Part shown: one piece after another, positions 8,889 through 17,941 of the stretch | How positions within the stretch are numbered: the first letter of the stretch is position 1 | Layout: every line of letters begins with the position of its first letter | Assembly: GCF_001294455.1 (NCBI RefSeq) | Contig: NZ_LIKT01000001.1 | Span: forward strand, 124,001 to 188,000 | DNA: 64,000 nucleotides | Direction of reading: 5' to 3' | Origin: Phaeobacter sp. 11ANDIMAR09 | GTDB taxonomy: Bacteria > Pseudomonadota > Alphaproteobacteria > Rhodobacterales > Rhodobacteraceae | Program-made: the position numbers and the translations under genes | The notes under the pieces: model-generated | Seen by the model: the letters and a program-made list of their open reading frames with translations, nothing else | What the model was told of the DNA's origin: nothing | The model's database searches: none

Positions 8889-9481
8889 CACCCGTCCTGA
8901 TCATCATGGTGAAGGAGCCCCGCCCCGGCCGGGTCAAAACCCGTCTGGGACGGGACATCGGTAGCATCGCCGCCACCTGGTGGTTTCGCCATCAAAGCGC
9001 CCGGCTGATCCGCCGCCTTCGGGATCCGCGCTGGCGGATTGTGCTTGCTGTTGCCCCTGATATGGCCGTCGCCTCGCGGGTCTGGCCCGCCGATATTCTG
9101 CGTCACCCGCAGGGACAGGGCGATCTGGGCCAGCGGATGAAATCCATGCTACGCCGGGCTGGTGCCATGCCGGGACAGATCAACCAAGGCCCCACTTGCC
9201 TGATTGGCGCCGATATTCCCGGCATTAACCGCGCCCATATAGCCCGCGCCTTTGCCGCGCTTGGCAATCATGACGCAGTTTTTGGCCCAGCACCGGATGG
9301 CGGCTATTGGCTGGTGGGGGTCAAACATCCCAAACGCCTGCCACGCAGCCTGTTTAAAGATGTGCGCTGGTCCAGTGAACATGCACTGGCTGATACATTG
9401 CGCGGCCTGCCCGGGTACCGGATCGCCCTGACAGATCAGCTGCGAGATGTGGATACCGGCGCCGATCTCAAACAGTCCTGA
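8885..9481 (+). CDS. DUF2064 / TIGR04282-type glycosyltransferase-like protein
   Basis: This 198-aa protein starts at GTG within the GTGA overlap with the GNAT gene. It has a nucleotide-sugar transferase-like fold: MVKEPRPGRVKTRL near the N-terminus (the K-x-P-x-x-G-x-x-K-T-R-L signature, ~9-22), LIGADIPGI (~113-121), and APDGGYWLVGV (~138-148). Members are often named after arsenosugar synthesis, but most have no proven role, and no arsenic genes are seen here. Length and motifs are complete. It closes the dapE run; a 69-nt gap precedes rnr. Confidence 0.82.
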   Translation: MTPVLIIMVKEPRPGRVKTRLGRDIGSIAATWWFRHQSARLIRRLRDPRWRIVLAVAPDMAVASRVWPADILRHPQGQGDLGQRMKSMLRRAGAMPGQINQGPTCLIGADIPGINRAHIARAFAALGNHDAVFGPAPDGGYWLVGVKHPKRLPRSLFKDVRWSSEHALADTLRGLPGYRIALTDQLRDVDTGADLKQS

Positions 9482-9550
9482 AGACAGGGTTGCGCGCCCC
9501 GTAACGCTTTTCATCATGACCTCCCTGTCCAGCCGTGCTAGGCGGGAGAT

Positions 9551-11845
9551 ATGACCCGTATTCCCTCCAAGGCCGAGATCCTCGACTGGATCAGCGCCCA
9601 CCCGACCCAGACATCAAAACGCGACATTGCCAAGGCCTTTGGCATCAAGGGCGCGGACCGCATTGATCTCAAGCGCCTGCTGAAGGAGCTGGAGGCCGAA
9701 GGGCATCTGCAAAAGCGCAACAAGACCTATCGCGATCCGGAACAATTGCCGCCCGTCACAGTGCTGCTGATCAAGGCACCGGATGAAAACGGCGATCTTT
9801 ATGCGCAGCCACTGGAATGGCACGGCGAGGGGATCGAGCCCATCGTTTTGGTGGTGACAACGCCTGCGGGCCCCGCCCTAGGACAGGGTGATCGTATTCT
9901 CGCCCGCCTCAGCAAAGTCGAAGGCTCGGATCACCACTACGAGGCGCGGATCATCCGCCGCATCGGCGTCAATCCCAAACGGGTCATTGGCATCTTCCGC
10001 AAGGGGGCTGAGGGCGGCCGCATTGTGCCTATCGACAAATCCTCCTCAAACGAGTGGATCGTTCTGGAAGACGCCATACAGGGCGCCAAGGATGGTGAAC
10101 TGGTGGAGGCGGAACAGGCCGGTCCCAAGGGCCGCATGGGATTGCCGCGGGCGCGGGTGATCAACCGGCTGGGCGATCCATCCGCCCCCAAGGCCGTGTC
10201 GCTGATCGCCATTCATCAGCACGGCATTCCCGATGACTTCCCCAACAAGGTGGTCGCTGAGGCGGACGCCGCCAAACCGATGGGCCTGTCGGGGCGCGAA
10301 GATCTGCGCGATATGCCACTGATCACCATCGACCCAGCTGATGCCCGCGACCATGATGACGCCTGCTATGCCGAAGCCGATAGCGATCCAAAAAACCCTG
10401 GTGGCCATATCATCTGGGTCGCCATTGCCGATGTCGCCGCCTATGTCACAACCGGATCTGAACTGGACCGCGAAGCCCGCAAGCGCGGCAATTCCTCCTA
10501 CTTCCCGGATCGCGTAGTGCCGATGCTGCCCGACCGGCTGTCGGGCGATCTGTGCTCGCTGCACGAGGGCGTGCCGCGCCCCTGTCTGGCGGTGCGGATG
10601 CAGCTGGATGCCGAGGGCAACAAGCTCTCGCACCGCTTTGTGCGCGGTTTGATGCGCTCGCAGGCCTCGCTGCATTACGCCGAGGTCCAGGACGCCATGG
10701 ACGGTCAGGTGACAGACCGCACCGAGCATTTTCTGGACCCCGTGATCAAGCCGCTTTATGCCGCCTATGCCGCGTTGAAAAAGGCGCGTGCCAAGCGCGA
10801 GCCGCTGGACCTGGATCTGCCCGAACGCAAAATCGTGCTGAGCGACAGCGGACAAGTGACCTCAGTGGCTTTCCGCGACCGGCTGGATGCGCATAAACTG
10901 ATCGAGGAATTCATGATCCTCGCCAATGTCGCAGCCGCCGAAACCCTGATCAAAAAACGCTCGCCGCTCTTGTTCCGGGTCCACGAAGAACCCGCGCCAG
11001 AAAAGCTGGAGTCCCTGCGCGAAACCGCCATGGCGGCCGGTTTCCCGCTGGCCAAGGGTCAGGTGCTGCAGACCAAACATCTGAACGCCCTGTTGAATGG
11101 CGCTGCGGGCACCGATGACGCAGAGCTGATCAATATCTCGACTCTGCGCTCGATGCAGCAGGCCTATTACACGCCAGAAAACTTCGGTCACTTTGGCCTC
11201 GCCCTGCGCAACTATGCGCATTTCACCTCTCCCATTCGCCGCTACGCGGACCTGATCGTGCATCGCTCGCTGGTCTCGGCTCATGGATGGGGAGACGATG
11301 GCTTGCAGCCAGCTGAGATCGAACGCCTCGAAGAGACTGCGACCCATATCTCCGAAACCGAGCGTCGCTCGATGATCGCAGAACGCGACACCACCGACCG
11401 CTATCTGGCCTCCTATCTGTCCGAACGGGTCGGCACTGAATTCACTGGACGGATCAGCGGCATCGCGCGCTTTGGTGCCTTTGTGAAAATGGATGAAACC
11501 GGGGCGGATGGTCTGGTGCCCGTGCGCACCATCGGGCGCGAGTTCTTCCACTTTGACGCCGAGGCCGGAACCCTGATGGGGGCCGATACCGGGTTCACCA
11601 TCTCGCTAGGCCAGCGGGTAACCGTACGCCTGACCCAGGCGGCGCCCGTTACCGGCGGTTTGGAGCTGGAGCTTTTGTCGATTGAGGACGCAGACCTGCC
11701 CAAAGGCGGCTTTGGCGGTGGGGGCGGCAAGGGGGGTGGTCGTCGGCGCAGCCCCGCAGGACATACCGCAAAACGCAAAAGCAGCCGCTCCAAGCACAAG
11801 ACTGCCAAGGTCAAGCGCAAGGTCGAACGTAACAAGCGCAGATGA
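9551..11845 (+). CDS. rnr: ribonuclease R
   Basis: This 764-aa 3'-5' exoribonuclease degrades structured RNA in the cytosol. Domain order is an N-terminal winged helix (~1-65), cold-shock-like OB domains (~70-235), the RNB catalytic core (~250-590) with the Asp cluster IDPADARDHDDA (~258-269) and the RYAD motif in SPIRRYADLIVHR (~560-572), an S1 domain (~630-715), and a Gly-rich then Lys/Arg-rich tail (~720-764). The basic tail is typical of RNase R. The start is preceded by GGGAG. A perfect hairpin follows the stop. Confidence 0.97.
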   Translation: MTRIPSKAEILDWISAHPTQTSKRDIAKAFGIKGADRIDLKRLLKELEAEGHLQKRNKTYRDPEQLPPVTVLLIKAPDENGDLYAQPLEWHGEGIEPIVLVVTTPAGPALGQGDRILARLSKVEGSDHHYEARIIRRIGVNPKRVIGIFRKGAEGGRIVPIDKSSSNEWIVLEDAIQGAKDGELVEAEQAGPKGRMGLPRARVINRLGDPSAPKAVSLIAIHQHGIPDDFPNKVVAEADAAKPMGLSGREDLRDMPLITIDPADARDHDDACYAEADSDPKNPGGHIIWVAIADVAAYVTTGSELDREARKRGNSSYFPDRVVPMLPDRLSGDLCSLHEGVPRPCLAVRMQLDAEGNKLSHRFVRGLMRSQASLHYAEVQDAMDGQVTDRTEHFLDPVIKPLYAAYAALKKARAKREPLDLDLPERKIVLSDSGQVTSVAFRDRLDAHKLIEEFMILANVAAAETLIKKRSPLLFRVHEEPAPEKLESLRETAMAAGFPLAKGQVLQTKHLNALLNGAAGTDDAELINISTLRSMQQAYYTPENFGHFGLALRNYAHFTSPIRRYADLIVHRSLVSAHGWGDDGLQPAEIERLEETATHISETERRSMIAERDTTDRYLASYLSERVGTEFTGRISGIARFGAFVKMDETGADGLVPVRTIGREFFHFDAEAGTLMGADTGFTISLGQRVTVRLTQAAPVTGGLELELLSIEDADLPKGGFGGGGGKGGGRRRSPAGHTAKRKSSRSKHKTAKVKRKVERNKRR

Positions 11846-11850
11846 AGTCT

Positions 11851-11876
11851 GGGCGCAAAGATCGCTCTTTGCGCCC
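11851..11876. terminator. bidirectional stem-loop between rnr and the GST gene
   Basis: A perfect 11-bp stem (gggcgcaaaga with tctttgcgccc) encloses a 4-nt TCGC loop, between two convergent genes only 39 nt apart. There is no long U-tract, so stability rests on the stem. Confidence 0.65.
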
Positions 11877-11884
11877 CATCGCCC

Positions 11885-12586
11885 TCAGGGCATCTGCCCT
11901 GCTTGGTCAAAAACCCGTGTCAGGTACCGGCAAAGCACCGGGTTCCCTGTGATCCGCTCCACCGTGGGCGTTTTCACCATTGTCGAGCCCATGGCTTGGA
12001 GCATGGCCGCAACGCTCATGTCGGCACTGGTCACCTGCTTGCCAAATAGGAAATCCTGCCCTTCTAGCAAATCGGCGATGGCCTGTAGGTGGCCGTCAAG
12101 CTGCGCAAAGCGTTCAGCATCACTAAAACGGCCAATGCCCTGGAACTGCAGCCCTTGATGCACCGATCGCCGTATCGCCCCGGTGACCGGACGGCGCAGC
12201 AGAAAGGGAACTTCCTGAAAATAATTGTCACGGATGGTGGGCCAAACCGCATCGTTGTCCCAACGATCCCGCACCACAAAAAAGTAGAGCGTCTCTTCGG
12301 CCATGCGGATCAGGCTATGGGCCTGCGCCCGCTCCCGCTTGCCAAGCCCCGGATCAAACTCCGCGCCCCCTGCCTCCAGATAGCGGCGGATATTTGCGCT
12401 GTCGGAAATCAGCTCTTGGCCCACACGCAGGACCGGCAGTTTTTGGTGGGGCATCTTGCGCGGATCGCGCAGATCCTGGCGTTGCCATTTGGCCTGGGCA
12501 TGGTTCAGCAGCAGCGCCGCCTTGACGCAAAAGGGGCTGAGGCTAAAGACCTCGGCGTTGCGGGGGTAAGTCAGCAGTGTGAGCAT
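11885..12586 (-). CDS. glutathione S-transferase family protein
   Basis: This 233-aa protein starts at MLTLLTYP; a longer frame to 12664 would run through the operator and is unlikely. The N-terminal thioredoxin fold (~1-77) has SPFCVKAALLL at the active-site helix, the cis-Pro motif KLPVL and the glutathione-contacting ISDSANIRRYL. The C-terminal helical domain (~90-230) contains the YYF-type acidic and aromatic patches and a late DMSVAAMLQ helix. The substrate is unknown. It is divergent from the YafY-type regulator and shares the palindrome at 12632-12648 with it, so it is the regulator's probable target. Confidence 0.85.
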   Translation of the reverse strand: MLTLLTYPRNAEVFSLSPFCVKAALLLNHAQAKWQRQDLRDPRKMPHQKLPVLRVGQELISDSANIRRYLEAGGAEFDPGLGKRERAQAHSLIRMAEETLYFFVVRDRWDNDAVWPTIRDNYFQEVPFLLRRPVTGAIRRSVHQGLQFQGIGRFSDAERFAQLDGHLQAIADLLEGQDFLFGKQVTSADMSVAAMLQAMGSTMVKTPTVERITGNPVLCRYLTRVFDQAGQMP

Positions 12587-12631
12587 TGGGAAATCCTGTC
12601 TTTTGTTTCCAAAACAGACTATCGCTGACCA

Positions 12632-12648
12632 ATGACAATATTTGTCAT
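12632..12648. promoter_or_regulatory. perfect palindromic operator between the GST and YafY genes
   Basis: ATGACAA-TAT-TTGTCAT is a perfect 7-3-7 inverted repeat centred in the 80-nt divergent spacer, 45 nt from the GST start and 18 nt from the YafY start. Position and symmetry fit an operator for the adjacent YafY-type repressor acting on both genes. The binding protein is inferred. Confidence 0.72.
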
Positions 12649-12666
12649 CAGGAGGCAGCAACACCC

Positions 12667-13368
12667 ATGTCCAGAACCCATCGTCTGTTTCACCTCATGC
12701 AGCTGCTACGGCGCGGCGCTGGTCCCAAAACCGCAGCGCAATTGGGGCAGGACCTGGGAGTCTCTGGCCGCAGCATCCACCGCGATATTGCCACCCTGCG
12801 CCAGCTTGGGGCCGTCATCGACGGCGAGGCAGGCTATGGCTTTACCCTCATCGAGGACAACGCCCTGCCGCCGCTTGGGTTCCGAGACCTGGAACTCGAA
12901 GCCCTGGTTTTGGGGCTGCGCGAGGTTGAACAGATCGGCGATCCCGATCTGGCTGAGGCCGCCGCCGAGGCCCTGCGCAAATTGCAGGGACGCCTGCCCG
13001 AACGGCAATCGCACAGGTTGCGCCATGCAGTACTGAGCGCTCACCGCTTTGAGCGGCCACCCCTGCCCGGCATCACCCTGTCCGATCTGCGTCAGGCCAC
13101 CTGGGACGAGGTCGAAATCGGGTTTGCCTATACCGACTTCAAAGGCACGCAGACCCAACGCCGGGTTCGGCCGTTGGGGCTGATCTACCTGGATCGCTCC
13201 AATGTGCTGATTGCCTGGTGTCTGATGCGCCGCGACTTCCGGATCTTTCGCCTGGATCGCATGGCCGCGCTACAGCTCACCGAGACCAGCTTTCGCCCCC
13301 GACGGATCCCGATGCTGCGCGAGGCACTGGCCCAGATCGACAGATCAAATTCGGCAAACACATCCTGA
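12667..13368 (+). CDS. YafY-family HTH/WYL transcriptional regulator
   Basis: This 233-aa regulator starts at MSRTHRLFHL with AGGAGG 11 nt upstream. Residues ~5-60 form a DeoR/HTH_11 winged helix (TAAQLGQDLGVSGRSIHRDIATLRQLGA). Residues ~130-220 form a WYL domain, where ligand sensing is expected; its LIYLDRSNVLIAWCLMRRDFRIFRLDRM stretch is the WYL-like core. It is divergent from a GST gene, and the palindromic spacer suggests autoregulation plus control of the GST gene. The inducer is unknown. A bidirectional terminator follows. Confidence 0.88.
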   Translation: MSRTHRLFHLMQLLRRGAGPKTAAQLGQDLGVSGRSIHRDIATLRQLGAVIDGEAGYGFTLIEDNALPPLGFRDLELEALVLGLREVEQIGDPDLAEAAAEALRKLQGRLPERQSHRLRHAVLSAHRFERPPLPGITLSDLRQATWDEVEIGFAYTDFKGTQTQRRVRPLGLIYLDRSNVLIAWCLMRRDFRIFRLDRMAALQLTETSFRPRRIPMLREALAQIDRSNSANTS

Positions 13369-13380
13369 TCCAGCAATAAA

Positions 13381-13406
13381 AAGGCCCCGGATATCTCCGA
13401 GGCCTT
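13381..13406. terminator. bidirectional terminator between yafY-like gene and polyamine permease operon
   Basis: The stem aaggccccgga/tccgaggcctt (one mismatch, loop TATC) is flanked by AATAAA on the left and TAATAGTTTTTT on the right, so it has a U-tract in both directions. Confidence 0.8.
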
Positions 13407-13433
13407 AATAGTTTTTTCCGTTTGCGCTGCTGA

Positions 13434-14288
13434 TCAGCTAGGGCTCATGCCCCGCAGACGCTCCGAGCGACGTCGCAACATTTCAACGGTTGCAAGCAGC
13501 GCGATGGAAATCGCCACCAGGATCGTTGCAACCGCCAGAATGGTGGGCGAGATCTGCTCACGCAAGCCAATGAACATCTGCCAAGGCAGCGTCTTTTGTC
13601 CCGCCGAGCCAACAAAGAGAACCACCACAACCTCATCAAACGAAGTGATAAAGGCAAACAGGCCACCAGAGATCACGCCAGGCAGGATCAATGGCATCTG
13701 GATACGGAAGAAAGTGGTCACTGGGTCTGCACCCATGTTTGCCGCCGCACGGGTCAGCGAACGGTCAAAGCCGACCAATGTGGCCGTCACGGTGATGATC
13801 ACAAAGGGAATACCCAGGGCCGCATGAGCCAGAACCACGCCGATATATGTCCCCTGCAGGCCAATACGGCTGTAGAAGAAGTACATGCCAGCCGCAGAAA
13901 TGATCAGCGGCACAATCATGGGCGAAATCAGGATCGCCATAATGGCGCGCCGGAAGGGCACATGGGGTTGGCTGAGGCCAATCGCAGCCAGGGTACCAAA
14001 GGTCACAGAAACCAGTGTCGCCATGGGGGCAATCTTCAGCGAATTCCACATCGCGCTTTGCCAGGAGTCATTGCTGAAGAAGTCACGATAGTGTTTCAGC
14101 GAGAACCCTTCTGGATCCAGCCGCAGCATTTCCGGTGTGAAGGTAAAGAAGTCCTGCGAATTGAAGCTCAGCGGGATGATTACCACGATCGGAGCAATCA
14201 GGAAGAAGAAGATCAACCCGCAGATCACCCGAAAGGAGTAGTACCAGGCCCGCTGGCCGGTGGTCGCATATGGAGGAAGTGCACTCAT
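13434..14288 (-). CDS. polyamine-type ABC transporter permease (PotC-like)
   Basis: This 284-aa inner-membrane permease has about six helices. The first is FRVICGLIFFFLIAPIVVIIPLSF (~19-42). The cytoplasmic EAA loop appears as TRAAANMGADPVTTFFRIQMPLILPG. The type resembles PotC/PotI of spermidine/putrescine importers. It is last in the minus-strand operon ATPase, binding protein, PotB-like, PotC-like, and 6 nt after its partner permease. Substrate specificity is inferred from family and from the neighbouring aminotransferase. Confidence 0.88.
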   Translation of the reverse strand: MSALPPYATTGQRAWYYSFRVICGLIFFFLIAPIVVIIPLSFNSQDFFTFTPEMLRLDPEGFSLKHYRDFFSNDSWQSAMWNSLKIAPMATLVSVTFGTLAAIGLSQPHVPFRRAIMAILISPMIVPLIISAAGMYFFYSRIGLQGTYIGVVLAHAALGIPFVIITVTATLVGFDRSLTRAAANMGADPVTTFFRIQMPLILPGVISGGLFAFITSFDEVVVVLFVGSAGQKTLPWQMFIGLREQISPTILAVATILVAISIALLATVEMLRRRSERLRGMSPS

Positions 14289-14294
14289 TGTCGG

Positions 14295-15566
14295 TTACCC
14301 CAGCTTCACGTTGTCGATGCCGACAATTTTGTCATAGACCCAGTAGAGCAACAGCACCACTGCAAGGAGGATCGCACCCAGTGCCGCACCCAGACCCCAG
14401 TTGCCAGACGACGAGATGTGATAGGCAATCAGGTTAGAGATAAAGGTACCCTTGGTACCGCCTACGAGGGCAGGTGTGATGTAGTAGCCAACCGCGAGGA
14501 TGAAGACGAGGATCGATCCCGCCCCAATGCCTGGAACAGATTGAGGGAAATAGACCCGCCAGAAAGCCGTCCAGTTGGTCGCGCCCAGAGATTTGGCGGC
14601 ACGTAGATAGGTCGGTTGGATGGTCTGCATCACCGAATACATCGGCAAGATCATAAAGGGCAGCAGGATATGGGTCATGGCGATGATTGTGCCTAGCTCG
14701 TTATTGATGAGCACAAGCCGATTGTCGTCGCCAACAATCCCTATCCAGACCAGCACGTCATTGATGACGCCTTGTTGTTGCAGCAGAATTTTCCAGGACG
14801 AGGTCCGCACCAACAGCGAAGTCCAGAAGGGCAAGAGCACCAGAATCAGCAGCATATTGGCGGATCGTGTGGTGATATTGGCCAGCAACCAGGCAACCGG
14901 GTAGCCCAGCATAATGCAGCTGAAGGTAATGATCAGCGACATCCGCATGGTCCGGATCAACATGGTGTTGTAGATACGCTCGGTCTCAGGTCGTACCTCG
15001 GCACCGTCGGCCCCCAGCTTCATATCCACCGCATTGAGGAAATAGCCCATGGTCCGTTGCCCGGAATAGGTCTTGATGGTGCGCCAAAGCTCGATATCAG
15101 CCCAGCCATCGTTGAGCTCGATCAGGCGCTCTTTGTAGGGGCCTTCGTTCTCAACATCCCATTTTCGAACCTTGCGCCCTGATTTACGGAACACCGAGGC
15201 CATGCCCGGGTTCTCATAGTTCAGGCGTTTGGCGACTTTGGTATGAACCTTGATCTCAGCCGCAGCCTTGAGATCCACGGCCATAGCGGCAAAGACAGCT
15301 TCATCAGGAAGCTCCGATGACGCGGCATCCCAGTTTTCGAGTGCGCGCACAGTATTTGGCAGCACATCCTGAACGATTCGGTTGTCCACCGACCGGAACA
15401 GCATGTCGCCAACGGGCAGGATAAAGGTCACAAGGATAAACAAGAGCAATGGTGCGATGAGCATCAAGGCCCTGAGCTTCTGCATCCGCAGTGCCTTCGC
15501 GAGGCTACGCTTTAGAGGCGTGCCATCAGCGGCCAGCACTGGGCCGTTTTGGGTGGTGTCACTCAT
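14295..15566 (-). CDS. polyamine-type ABC transporter permease (PotB-like)
   Basis: This 423-aa permease is longer than typical PotB (~285 aa). The extra length is a ~150-residue, mostly hydrophilic stretch (~60-205) between the first helix (LMLIAPLLLFILVTFILPVGD, ~35-55) and the second, probably periplasmic. The core has the remaining helices and the EAA loop (LRAAKSLGATNWTAFWRVYFPQSVPG). This expanded periplasmic segment occurs in some alphaproteobacterial PotB-like proteins. It pairs with the PotC-like permease downstream and follows the binding-protein gene after a stem-loop spacer. Confidence 0.88.
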   Translation of the reverse strand: MSDTTQNGPVLAADGTPLKRSLAKALRMQKLRALMLIAPLLLFILVTFILPVGDMLFRSVDNRIVQDVLPNTVRALENWDAASSELPDEAVFAAMAVDLKAAAEIKVHTKVAKRLNYENPGMASVFRKSGRKVRKWDVENEGPYKERLIELNDGWADIELWRTIKTYSGQRTMGYFLNAVDMKLGADGAEVRPETERIYNTMLIRTMRMSLIITFSCIMLGYPVAWLLANITTRSANMLLILVLLPFWTSLLVRTSSWKILLQQQGVINDVLVWIGIVGDDNRLVLINNELGTIIAMTHILLPFMILPMYSVMQTIQPTYLRAAKSLGATNWTAFWRVYFPQSVPGIGAGSILVFILAVGYYITPALVGGTKGTFISNLIAYHISSSGNWGLGAALGAILLAVVLLLYWVYDKIVGIDNVKLG

Positions 15567-15603
15567 GGTGGGGGTCCCCGTCGGGTCGTTTTTTTTGGTG
15601 GAG

Positions 15604-15634
15604 AAAGGGCCCTGGCATTGGGGCCGGGCCCTTT
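15604..15634 (-). other. stem-loop between binding-protein and permease genes
   Basis: A 9-bp perfect stem (aaagggccc/gggcccttt) lies in the 91-nt spacer after the binding-protein stop. There is no U-tract on the transcribed strand, so an mRNA-stabilising or attenuating element is likelier than a full terminator. Confidence 0.6.
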
Positions 15635-15657
15635 CCCGTTGTCACAACGAGGTTAGA

Positions 15658-16764
15658 TTACTTAACCAACCAGGCCTGGAATTTCGCGTCCAGATCGTCG
15701 CGGTTGTCTGCCCACCATTCGTAGTCATAGGTGTGCACGTTACCCGCGTTGGCAGGATCGGTTGGCATGTGTGGCGCCATTTCGATACCCAGTTCCGCGT
15801 GCTTACCAACCAGTGGCGCCGAGGAGGCACGTGCTGGACCGTAGGAGATGTAAGCCGCCTGATCAGCCAGACGCTGAGTGTCGGTGGCGAACTTCAGGAA
15901 GTCCATGGCGCGGGCTTTGCGGTCCGCAGGCAGACCGGCGGGAACGATCCAACCGTCAAGGTCAAAGGACTGCATGTCCCAGAGCATACCAATTGGCTGG
16001 TTCTGTTCAGCAATCGCCGAGAACAGGCGGCCGTTGAAGGTCGAACCCATCACAACTTCGCCATCGGCCAGCAGCTGGGGAGTTTCTGCACCAGCAGACC
16101 ACCAGACAACGCTGTCTTTGATGGTGTCGAGCTTGGCCAGGCCACGGGCTACGCCTTCGTCGGTGCCCAGAACGTCATAGATGTCGTCCTTGGCAACGCC
16201 ATCGCAGTACAGAGCCCATTCCATGTTATCGATTGGGCGCTTCTGCAGCGAACGTTTGCCTGGGAATTTCGCCAGGTCAAAGATGTCGCAGACAGAGGTT
16301 GGTGCTTCTGCGCCAACCAGGTCGGTGCGGTAGCCAAATGTGGTCGAGTAAACGATCTGTGGAATGAAGCAGTCGGACACCAGCAGGTCGCCGAAATCTT
16401 CAGAAGCCGAGGTGCCATCGGGGGCAGCAGCCAGATCTTCGTCGTGGTTGATTTCTTCGGCCAAGCCTTCGTCGCACAGACGCATCGCATCCGAGGCCAC
16501 AACGTCAACCAGATCCCAGGTTACATTGCCGGCTTCGTTCATGGCGCGCAGTTTTGCAACAGCTTCAGCCGAGCTCTCGTCCCAAACAGCTTTTACGCCG
16601 GGGTTGTTGGCAATGTAGGGCTGTACATAGGCTTTGTCCTGGCTGGACTGGTAGGAACCGCCCCAGGACACCAGGGTCATTTCATTGGCCATGTCTGCGG
16701 CAAATGCCGCCGGCGCGACCAGCGCCGTAGTCATTACCAATGCTGACAGTTTTGTCATCTTCAT
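15658..16764 (-). CDS. polyamine ABC transporter periplasmic substrate-binding protein (PotD/PotF-type)
   Basis: This 368-aa protein starts at ATG 16764, with AGGAGA 8 nt upstream; the longer frame to 16881 overlaps the ATPase gene. It has a Sec signal peptide ending AAFAADM (~22), then a type II periplasmic binding fold: MTLVSWGGSYQ, WDLVDVVASD and a C-terminal hinge region near AYISYGPAR. It should deliver a polyamine or related cation to the two permeases. Stem-loops lie on both sides (16802-16824 and 15604-15634), a pattern that can raise binding-protein mRNA relative to the membrane genes. Confidence 0.87.
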   Translation of the reverse strand: MKMTKLSALVMTTALVAPAAFAADMANEMTLVSWGGSYQSSQDKAYVQPYIANNPGVKAVWDESSAEAVAKLRAMNEAGNVTWDLVDVVASDAMRLCDEGLAEEINHDEDLAAAPDGTSASEDFGDLLVSDCFIPQIVYSTTFGYRTDLVGAEAPTSVCDIFDLAKFPGKRSLQKRPIDNMEWALYCDGVAKDDIYDVLGTDEGVARGLAKLDTIKDSVVWWSAGAETPQLLADGEVVMGSTFNGRLFSAIAEQNQPIGMLWDMQSFDLDGWIVPAGLPADRKARAMDFLKFATDTQRLADQAAYISYGPARASSAPLVGKHAELGIEMAPHMPTDPANAGNVHTYDYEWWADNRDDLDAKFQAWLVK

Positions 16765-16801
16765 GAGATATCTCTCCTTGTTGAATTTCTTAAGTTTCTT
16801 G

Positions 16802-16824
16802 CCCCCGGTCATGAGCGCCGGGGG
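16802..16824 (-). other. stem-loop between ATPase and binding-protein genes
   Basis: CCCCCGG and CCGGGGG flank a 9-nt loop just after the ATPase stop and before the binding-protein ribosome site. It could separate expression of the two genes. Confidence 0.5.
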
Positions 16825-16840
16825 TTTGCACGAGTAGACT

Positions 16841-17941
16841 TTAGGCGTCCAGAGCGCGGCAATCTTCGGGCAGCCAACCAATTTCGATCTGCTGACCTGG
16901 CTTCAGGCGAACCTGATCAGGGGCGTTCCGGGTCTTGATGACAAACTCATCATTGCCAGCCACCCGCAGACGGGTGCGGAAAATATCGCCCATGTAAATG
17001 AATTCAAGAACCTCAGCCTTAAGCGTATGTACGCCTTCGCTGAGACGGTCTTTGTTGTATTCAACACGTTCCGGGCGGATCGAAACACGGGTACGCTCAC
17101 CCGGCTTGCTGACGTTGACCGGCTTACAGTCAATCAACTCGCCATCGTCCAACTGAACCAGAGCAACGCCGTTGTTGATCTCTTTGACCACGCCTTCCAG
17201 CGTGTTGTTCTCACCGATGAACTGGGCAACAAAGCTGTTCTGTGGCTCTTCATACAGCTTGTCTGGCGGGGCCAGCTGCTGAATGCGGCCATCTTCGAAC
17301 ACCGCAACCCGGTCCGACATGGTCAGCGCTTCGGTCTGGTCATGGGTCACATAGACCACGGTAATGCCCAGACGGTGCGCCAGATGGGTGATTTCGAACT
17401 GCATCTTTTCCCGCAGCTGCTTGTCCAGCGCGCCCAGCGGCTCATCCATCAGAACCAGCTCAGGTTCAAACACCAGGGCACGGGCCAGGGCGATTCGCTG
17501 CTGCTGACCACCGGAAAGCTGCGAAGGACGGCGGCCGCCAAAGGCGCCCATTTCCACCATATCCAGAGCGCGCTTCACCTTGGCTTCCCGCTCGGACTTG
17601 CCCATTTTGCGGACTTCCAGTGGGAATGACAGGTTTTCTGCGATCGTCATATGGGGGAACAGGGCGTAGTTCTGAAACACCATGCCAATGCCGCGTTTAT
17701 GCGGTGGGATATTGTTGATCGAGGTACCACCAAGACGAATATCGCCATGGGTTGCCGTCTCAAATCCAGCCAACATCATCAGACAGGTGGTTTTCCCGGA
17801 ACCTGAGGGGCCCAGCATGGTGAGGAACTCACCTTTGGGCATAATGAGGTTCAGATCTTTTACGACAAGATTTTCACCGTCGTAGCTCTTTTGCACGCGT
17901 TCGAATTCAACGAACGCGTCATTATTCGACGCATCAGCCAA
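16841..17941 (-). CDS. polyamine ABC transporter ATP-binding protein (PotA-like)
   Basis: This 366-aa ATPase is taken to start at TTG 17941 because GGGGAG lies 6 nt upstream and no in-frame ATG follows before the conserved domain; a longer frame to 18031 is possible. Walker A is GPSGSGKT (~44-51), the signature is LSGGQQQRIALARAL, Walker B is LVLMDEPLGALD, the switch His is in YVTHDQTEA. A TOBE domain ends the protein (~285-366). It heads the minus-strand polyamine operon. Energising import at the inner membrane is the expected role. Confidence 0.9.
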   Translation of the reverse strand: MADASNNDAFVEFERVQKSYDGENLVVKDLNLIMPKGEFLTMLGPSGSGKTTCLMMLAGFETATHGDIRLGGTSINNIPPHKRGIGMVFQNYALFPHMTIAENLSFPLEVRKMGKSEREAKVKRALDMVEMGAFGGRRPSQLSGGQQQRIALARALVFEPELVLMDEPLGALDKQLREKMQFEITHLAHRLGITVVYVTHDQTEALTMSDRVAVFEDGRIQQLAPPDKLYEEPQNSFVAQFIGENNTLEGVVKEINNGVALVQLDDGELIDCKPVNVSKPGERTRVSIRPERVEYNKDRLSEGVHTLKAEVLEFIYMGDIFRTRLRVAGNDEFVIKTRNAPDQVRLKPGQQIEIGWLPEDCRALDA

